DNA from: Streptomyces sp. CA-210063
GTDB lineage: Bacteria > Actinomycetota > Actinomycetes > Streptomycetales > Streptomycetaceae
DNA length: 64,000 nt
Direction: 5' to 3'
Assembly: GCF_024612015.1 (NCBI RefSeq)
Contig: NZ_CP102512.1
Coordinates: 992,001-1,056,000 of the forward strand
Below, in pieces: positions 11,046-20,905 of this stretch (positions are counted from its first letter, which is position 1; every line of letters begins with the position of its first letter). Both the position numbers and the translations under genes were made by a program. A model generated the notes under the pieces. That model had not been told where the DNA came from, searched no databases, and saw nothing but the letters and a program-made list of their open reading frames with translations.

Positions 11046-11183
11046 TCCCCCGAACCCGAAAGTCCCCTTAGCGTGCACATGGCCGGTCTTCATGTTGTCC
11101 GCCGCCGAGACCGTCCGGCATGGTCGAACCGTGACGCAGCCGCCGTAGGGAGGCCGCTGCTTCCGGGGGGACCGGGGGAACAG

Positions 11184-12176
11184 ATGTTGCGCATCCATTT
11201 CGGGCCCGAGGATCTTGCACGGACCAGGATCGCGGCGGCTCCCGACCCCCTGTGGGAGATCGCCTCCAGCCTGCACCGCTTCCAGACCCAGAGCGGACGC
11301 CGGTCCTACGCCGACTGGTACCGGGAGGCCCGTGCCGCCCTGTCCGACAACCGCCTGGGGACGGCCGTACTGGGCCTGTTGACGCTGTTCCCCCGCGCGA
11401 CCTACTTTCCCGACTTCCTGACCCCGTGCGAGGCGGAGTCAGGACTGGAACACGGACTCGCGGCGATCTTGAGCACTCCGCCCGCCCGGGTCCGGCACGA
11501 GGTCGGACGGCTGGTGCAGGTCACCGACGCCCCGTCAGCCGTCTTCGCCCTGGTGGACAAGGCCGCCCGCGAAGAGCTGGTGCGCGTCCTGCGGGCCTAC
11601 GACAACGCCGTCATCGCTCCGTACCGCGACCGTATGCAGACCTGCGTCGACGCCGAACGCGGCCGGCTGGCCCGGGCGTTCCTCGACGGCGGAACCGACA
11701 GCATGCTCCGCAGCCTGCCGCCGATCATGCGCTGGCGCCCTCCCGTCCTGGAGGTCGACTACTGCGAGACCCGCGATCTTCATCTCGACGGCCGCGGCCT
11801 GCTGTTCATCCCGTCGTACTTCTGCTGGCGCACCCCGGTCTCCCTCGCCGACCCCGGCCTGCCGCCGGTCCTCGTGTATCCCGTGAGCCGCCCGGATCCC
11901 CGGGCAGCGCCCGACCGGACCGACGCGCCCCTGACCGCGCTGCTCGGGCGCACGCGTGCCGCCGTACTGAACGTCGTCGCCAACGGCGCCACCAACTCGG
12001 AACTCGCCCGCGCGGTCAGCGTCTCCCCCGCCACCGCGACCCACCACACGACCGTCCTGCGCGACGCGGGCCTCATCGAGAGCCAGCGCCACGCCAACAC
12101 CGTCCTCCACACCCTCACACCGGCCGGCGCGGCGCTGCTCCGCTCCCACCGAAGAGGCCCGTCCCCGGTCGCCTAG
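11184..12176 (+). CDS. Winged-helix (ArsR-like) transcriptional regulator with DUF5937-type N-terminal domain
   Basis: A 330-residue protein. The C-terminal third (about residues 255-325) is a winged helix: ALLGRTRAAVLNVVANGATN, then SELARAVSVSPATATHHTTV as the recognition helix, then a wing reading NTVLHTLTPAG. The long N-terminal part matches a domain common in Streptomyces regulators of unknown ligand. I chose ATG 11184 because the family typically begins MLRIHF and a purine-rich GGGGGGACCGGGGGA lies just upstream. It is followed by a glutamine amidotransferase gene on the same strand after about 100 bases, but no shared role is apparent. Confidence 0.82.
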   Translation: MLRIHFGPEDLARTRIAAAPDPLWEIASSLHRFQTQSGRRSYADWYREARAALSDNRLGTAVLGLLTLFPRATYFPDFLTPCEAESGLEHGLAAILSTPPARVRHEVGRLVQVTDAPSAVFALVDKAAREELVRVLRAYDNAVIAPYRDRMQTCVDAERGRLARAFLDGGTDSMLRSLPPIMRWRPPVLEVDYCETRDLHLDGRGLLFIPSYFCWRTPVSLADPGLPPVLVYPVSRPDPRAAPDRTDAPLTALLGRTRAAVLNVVANGATNSELARAVSVSPATATHHTTVLRDAGLIESQRHANTVLHTLTPAGAALLRSHRRGPSPVA

Positions 12177-12278
12177 GGACGTGTGGCGATCATCGGCCGC
12201 ACACGTGACCATGGGAGTGCCGGTTCCCCCCTGCGACGCGGCGCAGAGCAGAGCAGAGCACCAGGAAGGTGGTACCCG

Positions 12279-13112
12279 ATGTGCCGGTGGCTCGCCTACT
12301 CGGGAACACCCGTCCTGCTCGACACCATCCTGTACAGACCGGCGCACTCACTGATCGACCAGAGCCTGCACTCCCGGATGGGCGTCGAGACCACCAACGG
12401 TGACGGGTTCGGCGTCGGCTGGTACTCACCGGACCTGGACACCCCCGCGGTCATCCGCGACACCGGTCCGGCCTGGAGCAACCGCAATCTGCGGGAGATC
12501 GCCGACCACGTCCGCTCCCCGCTCTTCTTCGCCCACATCCGCGCCTCGACCGGCACCGCGGTGCAGCAGACCAACAGCCACCCGTTCCGCCACGGCCGCT
12601 GGATGTGGATGCACAACGGCGCGATCGCCGACTTCCACCTGATCCGCCGAGACCTGGCGCTGGCCGTCGCCCCGGCGCTCTACTCGTGCATCGAGGGATC
12701 GACGGACTCCGAACTGATGTTCTTCCTGGCCCTCACCCTCGGCCTGGAGGAGGACCCCCCGGGCGCCGTCGCACGTATGGCCGGCCTGGTGGAACGCACC
12801 GGTCACCGGCACGGTGTGGAGTTCCCGCTGCAGATGACGGTCGCCGTGACGGACGGACAGGCGCTGTGGGCCTTCCGCTACTCCAGCCAGAAGACGTCAC
12901 GCTCGCTGTTCTACAGCACCCGTGTGGAGACGCTGCGCTCCCTCCACCCCGACCTGGCGTTCCTGCGGGAGGTCTCCGACGAGACCCGCCTCATCGTCTC
13001 CGAGCCCCTGGGCGATCTCCCCGGCGCCTGGAACGAGCTCCCCGAGAGCAGCTACGGCGTCGTACGCCCCGGAGCGGACGAACTGCTCCCCTTCGCCCCG
13101 CAAGCCGCGTAG
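12279..13112 (+). CDS. Class II glutamine amidotransferase (YafJ/EgtC-like)
   Basis: A 277-residue protein starting MCRWLAYSG, which places the catalytic cysteine at residue 2 (exposed after Met removal) as in N-terminal-nucleophile glutamine amidotransferases. Other family signatures are GDGFGVGWY, FFAHIRASTG and WMWMHNGAI. It should hydrolyse glutamine or a gamma-glutamyl compound. EgtC of ergothioneine synthesis looks similar, but no other egt gene is near, so a stand-alone role is more likely. AGGAAGG precedes the ATG by nine bases and decides the start against longer in-frame options. A strong hairpin separates it from the convergent catabolic operon. Confidence 0.86.
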   Translation: MCRWLAYSGTPVLLDTILYRPAHSLIDQSLHSRMGVETTNGDGFGVGWYSPDLDTPAVIRDTGPAWSNRNLREIADHVRSPLFFAHIRASTGTAVQQTNSHPFRHGRWMWMHNGAIADFHLIRRDLALAVAPALYSCIEGSTDSELMFFLALTLGLEEDPPGAVARMAGLVERTGHRHGVEFPLQMTVAVTDGQALWAFRYSSQKTSRSLFYSTRVETLRSLHPDLAFLREVSDETRLIVSEPLGDLPGAWNELPESSYGVVRPGADELLPFAPQAA

Positions 13113-13151
13113 CGCCCCCGGGAACGACATGTGCCCTCGGCGGCGTGAACC

Positions 13152-13202
13152 GACACCGCGGGGACTGCCCACGACCACTGCGCGGAGAGTCCTCGCGGTG
13201 TC
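13152..13202. terminator. Bidirectional hairpin terminator between convergent genes
   Basis: Arms 13152-13166 and 13188-13202 pair over 15 positions (one G-T wobble) around a 21-base loop. It lies between the 3' ends of the glutamine amidotransferase and the ten-gene catabolic operon, so it can stop transcription from either side. There is no U-tract, as usual in high-GC actinomycetes. Confidence 0.75.
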
Positions 13203-13220
13203 ACCGCTGTCGGCGGCGGC

Positions 13221-14504
13221 TCAGAGCAGCTTGTCCTTCGCCTTGTAGTAGGCGCCGCCGAACGGCAGGAACCAGGGCGTGCCGTTGTAGAAGGGGACGG
13301 GCACCTTCGGGAAGCCGAAGCCGCGCAGCGGGTTGGCCTCGGGCCTGCCGTCCATCATCTCGGCGACCGCGCGGCCCATGTACGTGGCCATCTGGACGCC
13401 GTGGCCGCAGTAACCCATGGAGTAGTACAGGCCGTTGACGTCACCCGCGTGCGGAATGCGGTCCCAGGAGAACCCGACCATGCCGCCCCACACGTAGTCG
13501 ATGCGCACCCCCGCCAGCTGCGGGAAGATCTCGGTCATCTCCCGCTTGAGGATGTCACCGCTCTTGACGTCGGAGGCCGGGTTGGAGGGGGCGAAGCGGG
13601 CCCGGCCGCCGAAGGCGAGGCGGTTGTCCGGGGTGAGGCGGACGTAGTGGCCGACATTCTTGTGGGCGACCAGCAGGCGGCCGTTCGGGATGAGCTCCTT
13701 GGCGCGCGCCTCCCCCAGCGGCTCGGTCACGATGATGAAGCTGCCGACGTTGATCAGCCGCTTGCGGAACCACGGCATCGACTTGTCGGTGTAGGCGTCC
13801 GTCGCCGCCATGACCTGCTGGGCACGGATGGTGCCGTGCAGGGTCTCCACCAGGAAGCCGCCGCCGGGCAGGCGCGTGAGGCCGGTGGCGGCGTTGCGCT
13901 CGTGGATCTCGGCGCCGGCACGCTCGGCGGCCTCTGCCAGGCCGCCGACGAACTTGCCCACGTGCAGGCCCGCGCTGAGCGGGTCGAGCAGGGCGCCGTG
14001 GTAGTAGTCCGTGCCGAGCTCGGCCCGCAGTTCGCTCCTGCTCAGGACGACCGTCTCGTGGCCGAAGTTCTCGGCCAGGTCGCGCTGCTTGGCCCGCAGG
14101 CCCTCGAAGTGCTGGGGCTTGCAGACCGCGCCGAGGCGTCCCGAGCGGTTGAAGTCGCAGTCGATGTTCTCGGTGTGGGTGAGCTCCTCCACGACGTCGA
14201 CCGCCTCGCGGAACGCGTTGTACAGCTCGCGGGCGCGCTCCTGGCCGTAGCGCTTGCGGGCCTCGGCGGGGGCGATGGTGATGCCCTGGGTGCACATGCT
14301 GCCGTTGCGCCCGGAGGCGCCCGAGCCCACCTTGTCCTTCTCCACGAGGACGACCCGGGCGCCCTTGCGGGCGGCGTGGTAGGCGGTGGACAGACCGGTG
14401 AGGCCGCCGCCGATCACCACCACGTCCGCCTCGTCGGGCAGGTCCTTTCCGGAACGGTCGGGCAGGGCGGGGGCTGTGTCCAGCCAGTAGGGGATCTGCT
14501 TCAT
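13221..14504 (-). CDS. FAD-dependent amine oxidase, gamma-glutamylputrescine oxidase-like (DAO family)
   Basis: A 427-residue flavoprotein, last gene of the ten-gene operon. The N-terminus MKQIPYWLDTAP is typical of PuuB/OrdL-type oxidases; the FAD fold follows as VVIGGGLTGLSTAYHAA (about residues 29-45), with EKDKVGSGASGRNGS contacting FAD and a C-terminal GMVGFSWDRIPHAG ... GYCGHGVQMA segment. By family knowledge it should oxidise an amine to an aldehyde or keto compound with release of ammonia or an amine. The start ATG at 14504 is chosen by similarity. Substrate could be a gamma-glutamylated or otherwise substituted amine, since no gamma-glutamylpolyamine ligase gene is present here. Neighbouring aldehyde dehydrogenase would take the aldehyde. 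Confidence 0.85.
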   Translation of the reverse strand: MKQIPYWLDTAPALPDRSGKDLPDEADVVVIGGGLTGLSTAYHAARKGARVVLVEKDKVGSGASGRNGSMCTQGITIAPAEARKRYGQERARELYNAFREAVDVVEELTHTENIDCDFNRSGRLGAVCKPQHFEGLRAKQRDLAENFGHETVVLSRSELRAELGTDYYHGALLDPLSAGLHVGKFVGGLAEAAERAGAEIHERNAATGLTRLPGGGFLVETLHGTIRAQQVMAATDAYTDKSMPWFRKRLINVGSFIIVTEPLGEARAKELIPNGRLLVAHKNVGHYVRLTPDNRLAFGGRARFAPSNPASDVKSGDILKREMTEIFPQLAGVRIDYVWGGMVGFSWDRIPHAGDVNGLYYSMGYCGHGVQMATYMGRAVAEMMDGRPEANPLRGFGFPKVPVPFYNGTPWFLPFGGAYYKAKDKLL

Positions 14505-14533
14505 GGCGTGCGTCCTCACATCCGTACGAAGGT

Positions 14534-15199
14534 TCAGCAGCCGAGGAGCTTCGGCAGGCCCGACAGGTCCCGCAGCTCGTCGTACGGCTGGTAGTCGGCG
14601 CTGCCCGGGCGGCCGTAGCGGTTGATCCACACCCGGCGCTTCAGGCCGAGGTCGCGGGTCGGGATGTGGTCGTACTCCCAGCCCTGGGCGGTGTGGATGA
14701 CCTGGGACGGCTCGACGCCCATGGTCTTGAAGGCGTACTCGAAGGTCTGGCGGTCCGGCTTGTAGGCGCCGGCCTGCTGGGCGGTGATGACGTAGTCGAA
14801 CTCGACGCCGATGTTCTCGACGTTCCGCGCGATCATGTTGTCGTCCGTGTTGGAGATGATCGCGATCTCGTACTTGGTCTTCAGGGCGCGCAGCGCGTCC
14901 GGGACCTCCGGCCAGGGACCGAAGGTGGGGACGGCCTCGACCAGGGCGTCGCCGTCGGACTCGCGGTACTCCAGGCCGTGCAGGCGCATGGCGTTGCGCA
15001 GGCTGGAGTGCAGGATCTCGTGGTAGGGGCGGTAGGCCTCCAGGACGGCCTGGAAGCGCATGACGCGGAAGTCGTCGAGGAACTCGTCGACGTCCAGGTT
15101 GTCCAGGTCCAGCCGGTCCTCGAGGACCTTCAGGGTCGTGGGGGCGAGCTCGAAGTTGATCAGGGTCGCATAGGCGTCGAAGGTGACGATCTCTCGCAT
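14534..15199 (-). CDS. HAD-superfamily hydrolase, 2-haloacid dehalogenase-like
   Basis: A 221-residue protein with the haloacid dehalogenase type II layout: nucleophile motif TFDAYATL near the N-terminus (Asp8), ISNTDD as motif II (about residue 117), KPDRQTFEYA containing the motif III lysine, and a WINRYGRP motif typical of the L-2-haloacid dehalogenase branch. The helical cap lies between residues 15 and 95. It could cleave a C-halogen or phosphate bond; which one cannot be told from sequence. It lies 29 bases before the amine oxidase gene in the same operon, so it presumably acts on an intermediate of that pathway rather than on a xenobiotic. Confidence 0.85.
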   Translation of the reverse strand: MREIVTFDAYATLINFELAPTTLKVLEDRLDLDNLDVDEFLDDFRVMRFQAVLEAYRPYHEILHSSLRNAMRLHGLEYRESDGDALVEAVPTFGPWPEVPDALRALKTKYEIAIISNTDDNMIARNVENIGVEFDYVITAQQAGAYKPDRQTFEYAFKTMGVEPSQVIHTAQGWEYDHIPTRDLGLKRRVWINRYGRPGSADYQPYDELRDLSGLPKLLGC

Positions 15200-15255
15200 G
15201 GTGTTCGCCTCAGTCTCGCGGGTTTCCGGATTTCCAGGGGGCGGGGTGGGGGCTT

Positions 15256-16194
15256 TCAGACGACGCGTTCGCCGGGGGTGACGATCGCGTCGAGTGCGGC
15301 CAGGTCGGCCGCGTCGGGGATCCAGTCGGCCGCCGCCGCGTTGGCGGTGACCTGCTCGGGGGTCATGGCGCCGCAGATGACGGAGCCGACGGCGGGGAGC
15401 GCGGCCAGTGCGCCCACGGCGACCTGGAGGAGGGTCAGGCCGCGTTCGGCGCCGTACGCGGTGAGCGCCTCGGCCTTGTCGAGGGCCGCGTCCGTGAGCC
15501 AGCCCTGCCGCCAGGACAGGCGGCTGCCGGGCGGGGGCTCCTCGCCGCGCCGGTACTTGCCGCTGAGCAGGCCGTTGGCCAGCGGGTAGTACGGCAGCAG
15601 GGCGACGCCGTGGCGCAGGCAGGCCGGGACCAGGTCCTGCTCCACACCGCGGTCGAGCAGGTGGTAGCGGGCCTGGGTGGAGACGAAGGCGTCGCTGAGG
15701 TCCTCGGCCGGGAGGTTGGAGCAGCCGAGGTGGCCGATCTTGCCCTCGTCGACCAGTTCCCGCAGGGCGGCGACGGTCTCCTCCAGCGGGGTGACGCCGT
15801 CCGGCTCGTGGTACTGGTACAGATCGATCCGGTCGGTGCCCAGGCGGCTCAGCGACGCCTCGACGGCGTACCGGATGTAGGGGCGGGAGCCGCGCGGGCC
15901 GTGCGGGTCCGCCTCCGGACCCATCTGCATGCCGAACTTGGTGGCCAGCACGACCTCGTCGCGGTACCCCTTGAGGGCGGCGCCGAGGAGCCGTTCGCCG
16001 TCACCGCGTCCGGTGCCGCTCTCACCGAACCCGCCGTACATGTCGGCCGTGTCGAACAGGGTGATCCCGGCGTCGAGGGCCGCGTGGACGACCGCCTTCG
16101 TGCCGTCCTCGTCGAGGCGGGAGCCGAAGTTGTTGCCGCCCACCCCCACGACGGAGACGGTCGGGCCGCGCTCACCGAGCGCGCGGTACCTCAT
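15256..16194 (-). CDS. Aldo/keto reductase
   Basis: A 312-residue (alpha/beta)8 NADPH-dependent reductase. The catalytic tetrad is visible: Asp and Tyr in DTADMYGG, Lys in LATKFGM, His in YQYHEPD. It should reduce an aldehyde or ketone to an alcohol. It stands in the ten-gene operon between the aldehyde dehydrogenase (22 bases upstream) and the HAD hydrolase, so it may provide a reductive outlet for the same aldehyde that the dehydrogenase oxidises; this is inference. Confidence 0.87.
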   Translation of the reverse strand: MRYRALGERGPTVSVVGVGGNNFGSRLDEDGTKAVVHAALDAGITLFDTADMYGGFGESGTGRGDGERLLGAALKGYRDEVVLATKFGMQMGPEADPHGPRGSRPYIRYAVEASLSRLGTDRIDLYQYHEPDGVTPLEETVAALRELVDEGKIGHLGCSNLPAEDLSDAFVSTQARYHLLDRGVEQDLVPACLRHGVALLPYYPLANGLLSGKYRRGEEPPPGSRLSWRQGWLTDAALDKAEALTAYGAERGLTLLQVAVGALAALPAVGSVICGAMTPEQVTANAAAADWIPDAADLAALDAIVTPGERVV

Positions 16195-16216
16195 GACCGG
16201 GCTCCTCTGAAGGCGT

Positions 16217-17677
16217 TCATGACCGGCTCCCGAAGCCGATGCAGACGTTCTTGGTCTGCGTGTAGCTGTCGAGTGCCGCGAGGCCCTTCTCCCGGCCCCA
16301 GCCGCTGTGCTTGTAGCCGCCGAAGGGGAGTTCGACGCCGGTGCCGACGCCGGTGGCGTTGACGTAGACCTGGCCGGCCCGGATGCCCTCGGCGAGGCGC
16401 ATCGCCTTGTCGATGTCGCGCGTCCAGACGTACGAAGCCAGGCCGTACGGGCTGTCGTTGGCGATGTCCAGGGCCTCGTCGGTGTCGTCGAACTCGATGA
16501 CGGTGATGACGGGGCCGAAGATCTCCTCGCGGGCGCACCGGGCGTCGTTGGTCAGACCGGTGAGGACGGTCGGCTCGACGTAGTAGCCGTCGGCCAGGGC
16601 CGGGTCGGACGGCGCACCGCCACCGGCCCGTGCCACGGCGCCCTCCTGCCGGGCCACTTCGAGGTACCCCAGCACCCGGTCGCGCTGCCGGGCGGCGACC
16701 AGCGGACCGATGTCCGGGTCCGCGAGTCCGGGGCCCAGGCGCAGTGAGGCCGCGTGTGCGACCAGCTTGTCGAGGAACTCCTCGGCGCCGCGCTGGAGCA
16801 GCAGCCGGGTGCCGGCCGAGCAGGTCTGGCCGGCGTTGCCGAAGGCCGAGGCCGCGACGGCGGTCAGCGCCAGGTCGAAGTCGGCGTCGGCGAAGACCAC
16901 GACCGGGGACTTGCCGCCCAACTCGGTGACGGAGGGCACCACGTTGGCCGCGGCGGCCTGGGCGACCTTGATGCCGGTCGGCACCGAACCGGTGAAGGTG
17001 ACCTGGTCGATGTCCGGGTGCCCGGCGAGGGCCGCGCCGGTCTCGCCGTCGCCGGGGACGACGTTCAGGACGCCCGGCGGAAGACCGCACTCCAGGGCGA
17101 TCCTGCCGATCTCCAGCGGGGTCAGCGGTGCCTCCGGCGACGGCTTGAGCACCACCGTGCAGCCCGCCGCCAGTGCCGGGGCGGACCCGCGAGCGGTGTT
17201 CTGGAGCGGGTAGTTGAACGGGATGATCTGGCCGGAGACCCCGATCGGCTCACGGACCGTGTAGTCGATCAGGCCGGGCCCGAGGGGGATCGTCGTGCCG
17301 CCGAGCTTGTCGGCGACGCCCGCGTAGAACTCGAAGTAGCGGGCCGCCGCCTCGACATCGGCCTTGGCCTGGCGGAGCGGCTTGCCGACGTCCTGGCTCT
17401 CCAGGCGGGCCAGCCGTTCGCCCTGGTAGCGGATGGCCTCCGCGATCCGGTACAGGACCCGGCCCCGGTCGGCCGCCCGCATACGGGCCCACGCGGGAGA
17501 GGTGAGGGCCGAGCGGGCCGCCGCCACCGCCTGGTCCACGTCCGCCTTGCCCGCCAGCGCCACCTGGGCGATGGCCGTGCCGTCCGACGGGTCGAGGACC
17601 GTGAAGGAGCGTCCGTCGGCGGCGGGCACCTGCTTGCCGTCGATCAGCAGCTCGGTCAGCCGCAGTTCACCGCTCAT
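16217..17677 (-). CDS. NAD(P)-dependent aldehyde dehydrogenase
   Basis: A 486-residue enzyme of normal family length that oxidises an aldehyde to a carboxylate. Visible signatures: IIPFNYPL (substrate and cofactor entry), [12 protein letters not shown], catalytic base Glu in TELGGKSP and nucleophile Cys in NAGQTCSAG. The start ATG overlaps the upstream deacylase stop by four bases (ATGA), showing translational coupling. Following an aminotransferase and a deacylase, it most likely oxidises the semialdehyde produced by transamination. Betaine-aldehyde or gamma-aminobutyraldehyde dehydrogenases are the closest-looking relatives. Confidence 0.9.
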   Translation of the reverse strand: MSGELRLTELLIDGKQVPAADGRSFTVLDPSDGTAIAQVALAGKADVDQAVAAARSALTSPAWARMRAADRGRVLYRIAEAIRYQGERLARLESQDVGKPLRQAKADVEAAARYFEFYAGVADKLGGTTIPLGPGLIDYTVREPIGVSGQIIPFNYPLQNTARGSAPALAAGCTVVLKPSPEAPLTPLEIGRIALECGLPPGVLNVVPGDGETGAALAGHPDIDQVTFTGSVPTGIKVAQAAAANVVPSVTELGGKSPVVVFADADFDLALTAVAASAFGNAGQTCSAGTRLLLQRGAEEFLDKLVAHAASLRLGPGLADPDIGPLVAARQRDRVLGYLEVARQEGAVARAGGGAPSDPALADGYYVEPTVLTGLTNDARCAREEIFGPVITVIEFDDTDEALDIANDSPYGLASYVWTRDIDKAMRLAEGIRAGQVYVNATGVGTGVELPFGGYKHSGWGREKGLAALDSYTQTKNVCIGFGSRS

Positions 17678-18627
17678 GGCCGGATCTCCCCCTGGACCTC
17701 ACCGAAGATGACGACCTCGTCGCCCGGACGGACCGTACGGATCCGGCGCACCCAGAGCACGATGCCCTCCTGCGGGGCGACGACCTCCTCCAGGGTGTTG
17801 CCGTAGTGGTCGGTGATGGTGGCGATCAGGTCGCCTTCCTTGCAGGTCTCGCCCGGCTCGGCGCGAGCGACGAAGAAGCCTCCGGAGGCGGAGCGGGCGA
17901 AGGTGCCGGAGACGGTCGTGTAGGTGTCGCGCAGCTCCGCCTCACCGTCGATCAGGCCGAGTTGGCGCAGGACGTTGCGGATCGAGTTCATGTGCGTCTC
18001 GACGTTGGCCTCGCGGTAGGTGCCGCCGCCGACCTCGATGGTGATGGCGGGCTTGCCGGCCGCGAGCGTGGGGTGGCGGACCGTGCCGCCCCACTTGCCG
18101 CCCTTCCAGACCAGCTCGTGCCCGGCGGCGAGGGCGAGGTCCGTCGCCAGGTCCTCGTAGCCGCCCTGGAGGATGACGAGCGGGGCGATCTCGCCGTAGG
18201 CGCCGCCGGTGTGCAGGTCGACCAGGGCGTCGATGGCGGGGACGACCTTCTCGACGAAGGTGGCGGCCAGGCGCTGGGAGTACGAGCCCTCCGCGTCGCC
18301 CGGGAAGATCCGGTTGAGGTTGAGGTGGTCGAGGCCGCTGGTGCGGGCCGCCGCCTCGAAGGCCGGGGTGTTCAGGCAGGGGATGCCGACGACGGTGCCG
18401 CGCAGGGTGGCCGGGTCGATCTCGGCGAGGACCCGGCGGACGGCTTCCTGGCCGTCGTACTCGTCGCCGTGCACGCCGGCGTCCACGCACAGGACCGGGC
18501 CGTCCTGGACGCCGTTGACGACGATCAGAGGTATGCCGAGCTCCACTCCGTAGCTGCTGGTGCCGACCGGGATGAGGCCCTGGGCGCGTTCGCCGGGGGC
18601 GACGGTCAGTGGACCGATGGAGTACAT
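17674..18627 (-). CDS. AspA/AstE-type zinc deacylase (DoeB-like N-acyl amino acid or diamine deacylase)
   Basis: A 317-residue enzyme of the succinylglutamate desuccinylase/aspartoacylase family. Zinc ligands are visible as His53 and Glu56 in GVHGDEYDG and His139 in DLHTGG; Glu198 in ITIEVGGG is the likely general base. NLNRIFPGD is also family-typical. A C-terminal beta domain resembles a lipoyl-like fold. It should hydrolyse an N-acyl group from an amino acid or diamine. DoeB of ectoine breakdown belongs to this group and also sits beside a transaminase and aldehyde dehydrogenase, but the ectoine hydrolase gene is absent here. GGAAAGGAACC precedes ATG 18627 and decides the start. A second, divergent copy of the family lies at 24.2 kb. 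Confidence 0.86.
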   Translation of the reverse strand: MYSIGPLTVAPGERAQGLIPVGTSSYGVELGIPLIVVNGVQDGPVLCVDAGVHGDEYDGQEAVRRVLAEIDPATLRGTVVGIPCLNTPAFEAAARTSGLDHLNLNRIFPGDAEGSYSQRLAATFVEKVVPAIDALVDLHTGGAYGEIAPLVILQGGYEDLATDLALAAGHELVWKGGKWGGTVRHPTLAAGKPAITIEVGGGTYREANVETHMNSIRNVLRQLGLIDGEAELRDTYTTVSGTFARSASGGFFVARAEPGETCKEGDLIATITDHYGNTLEEVVAPQEGIVLWVRRIRTVRPGDEVVIFGEVQGEIRP

Positions 18628-18650
18628 GTGGTTCCTTTCCACAGCAGGTG

Positions 18651-20042
18651 TCACAGGCGGGCGGACGCCTCGGCGAGGGTCTGCGCGAGGATGTCGGCGA
18701 TCGTGTCGAGCAGGGCGCGGTCGCTGATCAGCGGGGGCGCGATCTGGACCAGCGGCGCGGACCGGTTGTAGACGCGGGCCAGCAGGCCCGCCTCGCGCAT
18801 CCGGCGCGGGATCAGGTCGCCGACCAGCTCGGCGCGGGCGGTGTCGCTGAAGCCGCCGCCGTCGAGGTCGCCGACGAGCTCGCAGGAGTAGAAGAACCCG
18901 GCACCTCGGACGTCGCCGACGATCGGCAGGTCCGCGAGGGACGCCATCCGGCCCGCCAGGTGGTCCTGGAGACCGCGGACGTTCTCCAGGATCCGGTCCC
19001 GCTCCATGATCTCCAGGTTGCGCAGAGCGATGGCCGCGCTCAGCGGATGCCCGGCGAAGGTGTAGCCGTGGTTGAGGACCGCGCCGGGCCGGTTGATGAC
19101 ATCGACGACCTCGGTACTGACCAGAGTCGCGCCCATCGGGGCGTATCCGGCGGTGATGCCCTTGGCGACGGTGACGAGGTCCGGGCGGGCGCCGTAGCGG
19201 TCCCCGCCGAACCACTCCCCCAGCCGGCCGAAGGCGGTGATCACCTCGTCGGCGACGAGCAGGAAGCCGTACCGGTCGGCCAGCGCCCGCAGGCCCTGCC
19301 AGTAACCGTGGGGCGGGGTGATGCAGCCGCCCCGGTTCTGCACCGGCTCGGCGATCAGCATCGCGACCGTCTCCGGGCCCTCGGCCAGGATCGCGGCCTC
19401 CAGCTCGGCGAGCAGGCGGGAGCTGAACGTCTCGTCGTCGACGTACTCGGGAGCGAGACCGAACCGGTTGGTGTGGGACACGAACCGGGTCTCGATCGCC
19501 GGCGGGCCGTACGGCTCCGTCAGCCCGGGGTCGTCGGTGAGCGACAGGGTGCCGATGGTCAGACCGTGGTAGGCGCCGCGCCGGGCGATCGCCTTCACCC
19601 GGCCCGGCTCCCCGCGCAGGGCGTGGTAGCGGCGGGCGATCTTCCAGGCGGTCTCGACGGCTTCGGCGCCGCCACTGGAGAAGAAGGTGTGCTCGATGTC
19701 GACGGGGGCGATCCGGGCCAGCCGTTCGGCGAGTTCGATCGCCGTCGGGTGTGCGGAGGAGGTCCACAGCGGGCTGTAGCACAGCTCGCGCAGCTGCCGT
19801 TCGGCGGCTTCGGCGAACTCGGGGCCGTAGGAGTAACCGAGCTGGCAGCAGTACAGCCCTGACAGACCGTCGATGTAGCGCCTGCCGTCGGCGTCGTCGA
19901 CGTACGGGCCCTCCCCCCGCCGGACGACGAGGAGGTTCTCGCCCTCGGGGCCGAGCGAGCCGTTGGGGGTCATGTTGAGGAGCAGGTGTCTGGCCGCGGT
20001 GGCGGACAGTTCACCGGCCGGGGTGCGGGTGCTGGTGGTCAT
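18651..20042 (-). CDS. Class III (omega) aminotransferase
   Basis: A 463-residue PLP enzyme. Signatures: FFSSGGAEAVETAWK binds the PLP phosphate, ADEVITAFGR holds the PLP aspartate, and LVTVAKGITAGYAP carries the Schiff-base lysine at residue 294. The family moves a terminal amino group of diamines, omega-amino acids or related amines to pyruvate or 2-oxoglutarate, leaving an aldehyde. The start ATG at 20042 overlaps the end of the upstream permease gene (ATGA). Position between the importer genes and the deacylase suggests it acts on the imported compound or on its deacylated form. Full length, no missing key residues seen. Confidence 0.9.
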   Translation of the reverse strand: MTTSTRTPAGELSATAARHLLLNMTPNGSLGPEGENLLVVRRGEGPYVDDADGRRYIDGLSGLYCCQLGYSYGPEFAEAAERQLRELCYSPLWTSSAHPTAIELAERLARIAPVDIEHTFFSSGGAEAVETAWKIARRYHALRGEPGRVKAIARRGAYHGLTIGTLSLTDDPGLTEPYGPPAIETRFVSHTNRFGLAPEYVDDETFSSRLLAELEAAILAEGPETVAMLIAEPVQNRGGCITPPHGYWQGLRALADRYGFLLVADEVITAFGRLGEWFGGDRYGARPDLVTVAKGITAGYAPMGATLVSTEVVDVINRPGAVLNHGYTFAGHPLSAAIALRNLEIMERDRILENVRGLQDHLAGRMASLADLPIVGDVRGAGFFYSCELVGDLDGGGFSDTARAELVGDLIPRRMREAGLLARVYNRSAPLVQIAPPLISDRALLDTIADILAQTLAEASARL

Positions 20043-20905
20043 TCGGGGTCACTCCCGGTGGACAGGCCCATGGCGGGCTCCGTCGGCAGCAGACCGTCCT
20101 GCTTGCCGGCGCCGCCGAGCCTGCGTACCGCGGCGACCAGGGCGAGGGCCTGGACGGCGACCGCGATGAGCACCGCGCTGACGGCCGTCACCGACGGGTC
20201 GACATCGAACTGGAGGACGTTGAACACCTGGACCGGCAGGGTCACGGTGTCCACCGAGGACAGGAACATGGAGATGAAGAACTCGTCGAAGCTGGTGATG
20301 AACGAGAAGATCGCGGCGGCGATCAGGCCGGGCATGGCCAGCGGGAGTGTGATGCGCCGGGCGACGGTCAGGCGGCCGGCGCCCATGCTGGCCGCCGCGT
20401 CCTCCAGCCGTTCGTCGATGCCCTTCAGCGTGGCCATGAGGATCATCACCGCGATCGGTGAGGCGAGCACGGTGTGGCCGAGGGCGATGGCGATCGGGCT
20501 GCCGAGCATCGCGGCGGGCTCGAAGAGCAGGAACAGCCCGAGCGCGACGACCACCTGGGGGATCACCAGGGGTGCCAGGACGAGTCCGTAGACCGCCGAG
20601 CGCAGTGGCAGGTTGCTGCGGACCAGCGCGGTCGCCGCCGTGATGCCCAGGCCGAGGGAGAACACGGTGGTCAGTGAGGCGACCAGGGCGCTCAGCGAGA
20701 GCGCGGCCGGCCACTTGCTGCCGTCGGCGAACAGCGACGTGTACCAGCTGAGCGTCCAGGAGTCCGGCGGGAAGGAGCCGAACGCGTCGCTGCCGAAGGA
20801 GGTGACGACGATGAGGACGATCGGCAGGGCGAGGAACAGCAGGATCAGCGTGGAGGCGGCGGTCAGGAAGATCCGCCCGGCCAGGGTCGAGCGCAGCGCG
20901 ATCAT
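20039..20905 (-). CDS. ABC transporter permease, PotC-like
   Basis: A 288-residue inner-membrane permease with about six hydrophobic segments (first at residues 10-35) and the cytoplasmic coupling loop motif EDAASMGAGRLTVARRITLP near residue 180. It forms the translocation pore with the permease encoded just upstream; relatives import spermidine/putrescine or other small cationic compounds. The start ATG (20905) overlaps the stop of the previous permease gene, and its own stop overlaps the start of the aminotransferase gene, which ties transport and catabolism in one mRNA. Confidence 0.91.
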   Translation of the reverse strand: MIALRSTLAGRIFLTAASTLILLFLALPIVLIVVTSFGSDAFGSFPPDSWTLSWYTSLFADGSKWPAALSLSALVASLTTVFSLGLGITAATALVRSNLPLRSAVYGLVLAPLVIPQVVVALGLFLLFEPAAMLGSPIAIALGHTVLASPIAVMILMATLKGIDERLEDAAASMGAGRLTVARRITLPLAMPGLIAAAIFSFITSFDEFFISMFLSSVDTVTLPVQVFNVLQFDVDPSVTAVSAVLIAVAVQALALVAAVRRLGGAGKQDGLLPTEPAMGLSTGSDPE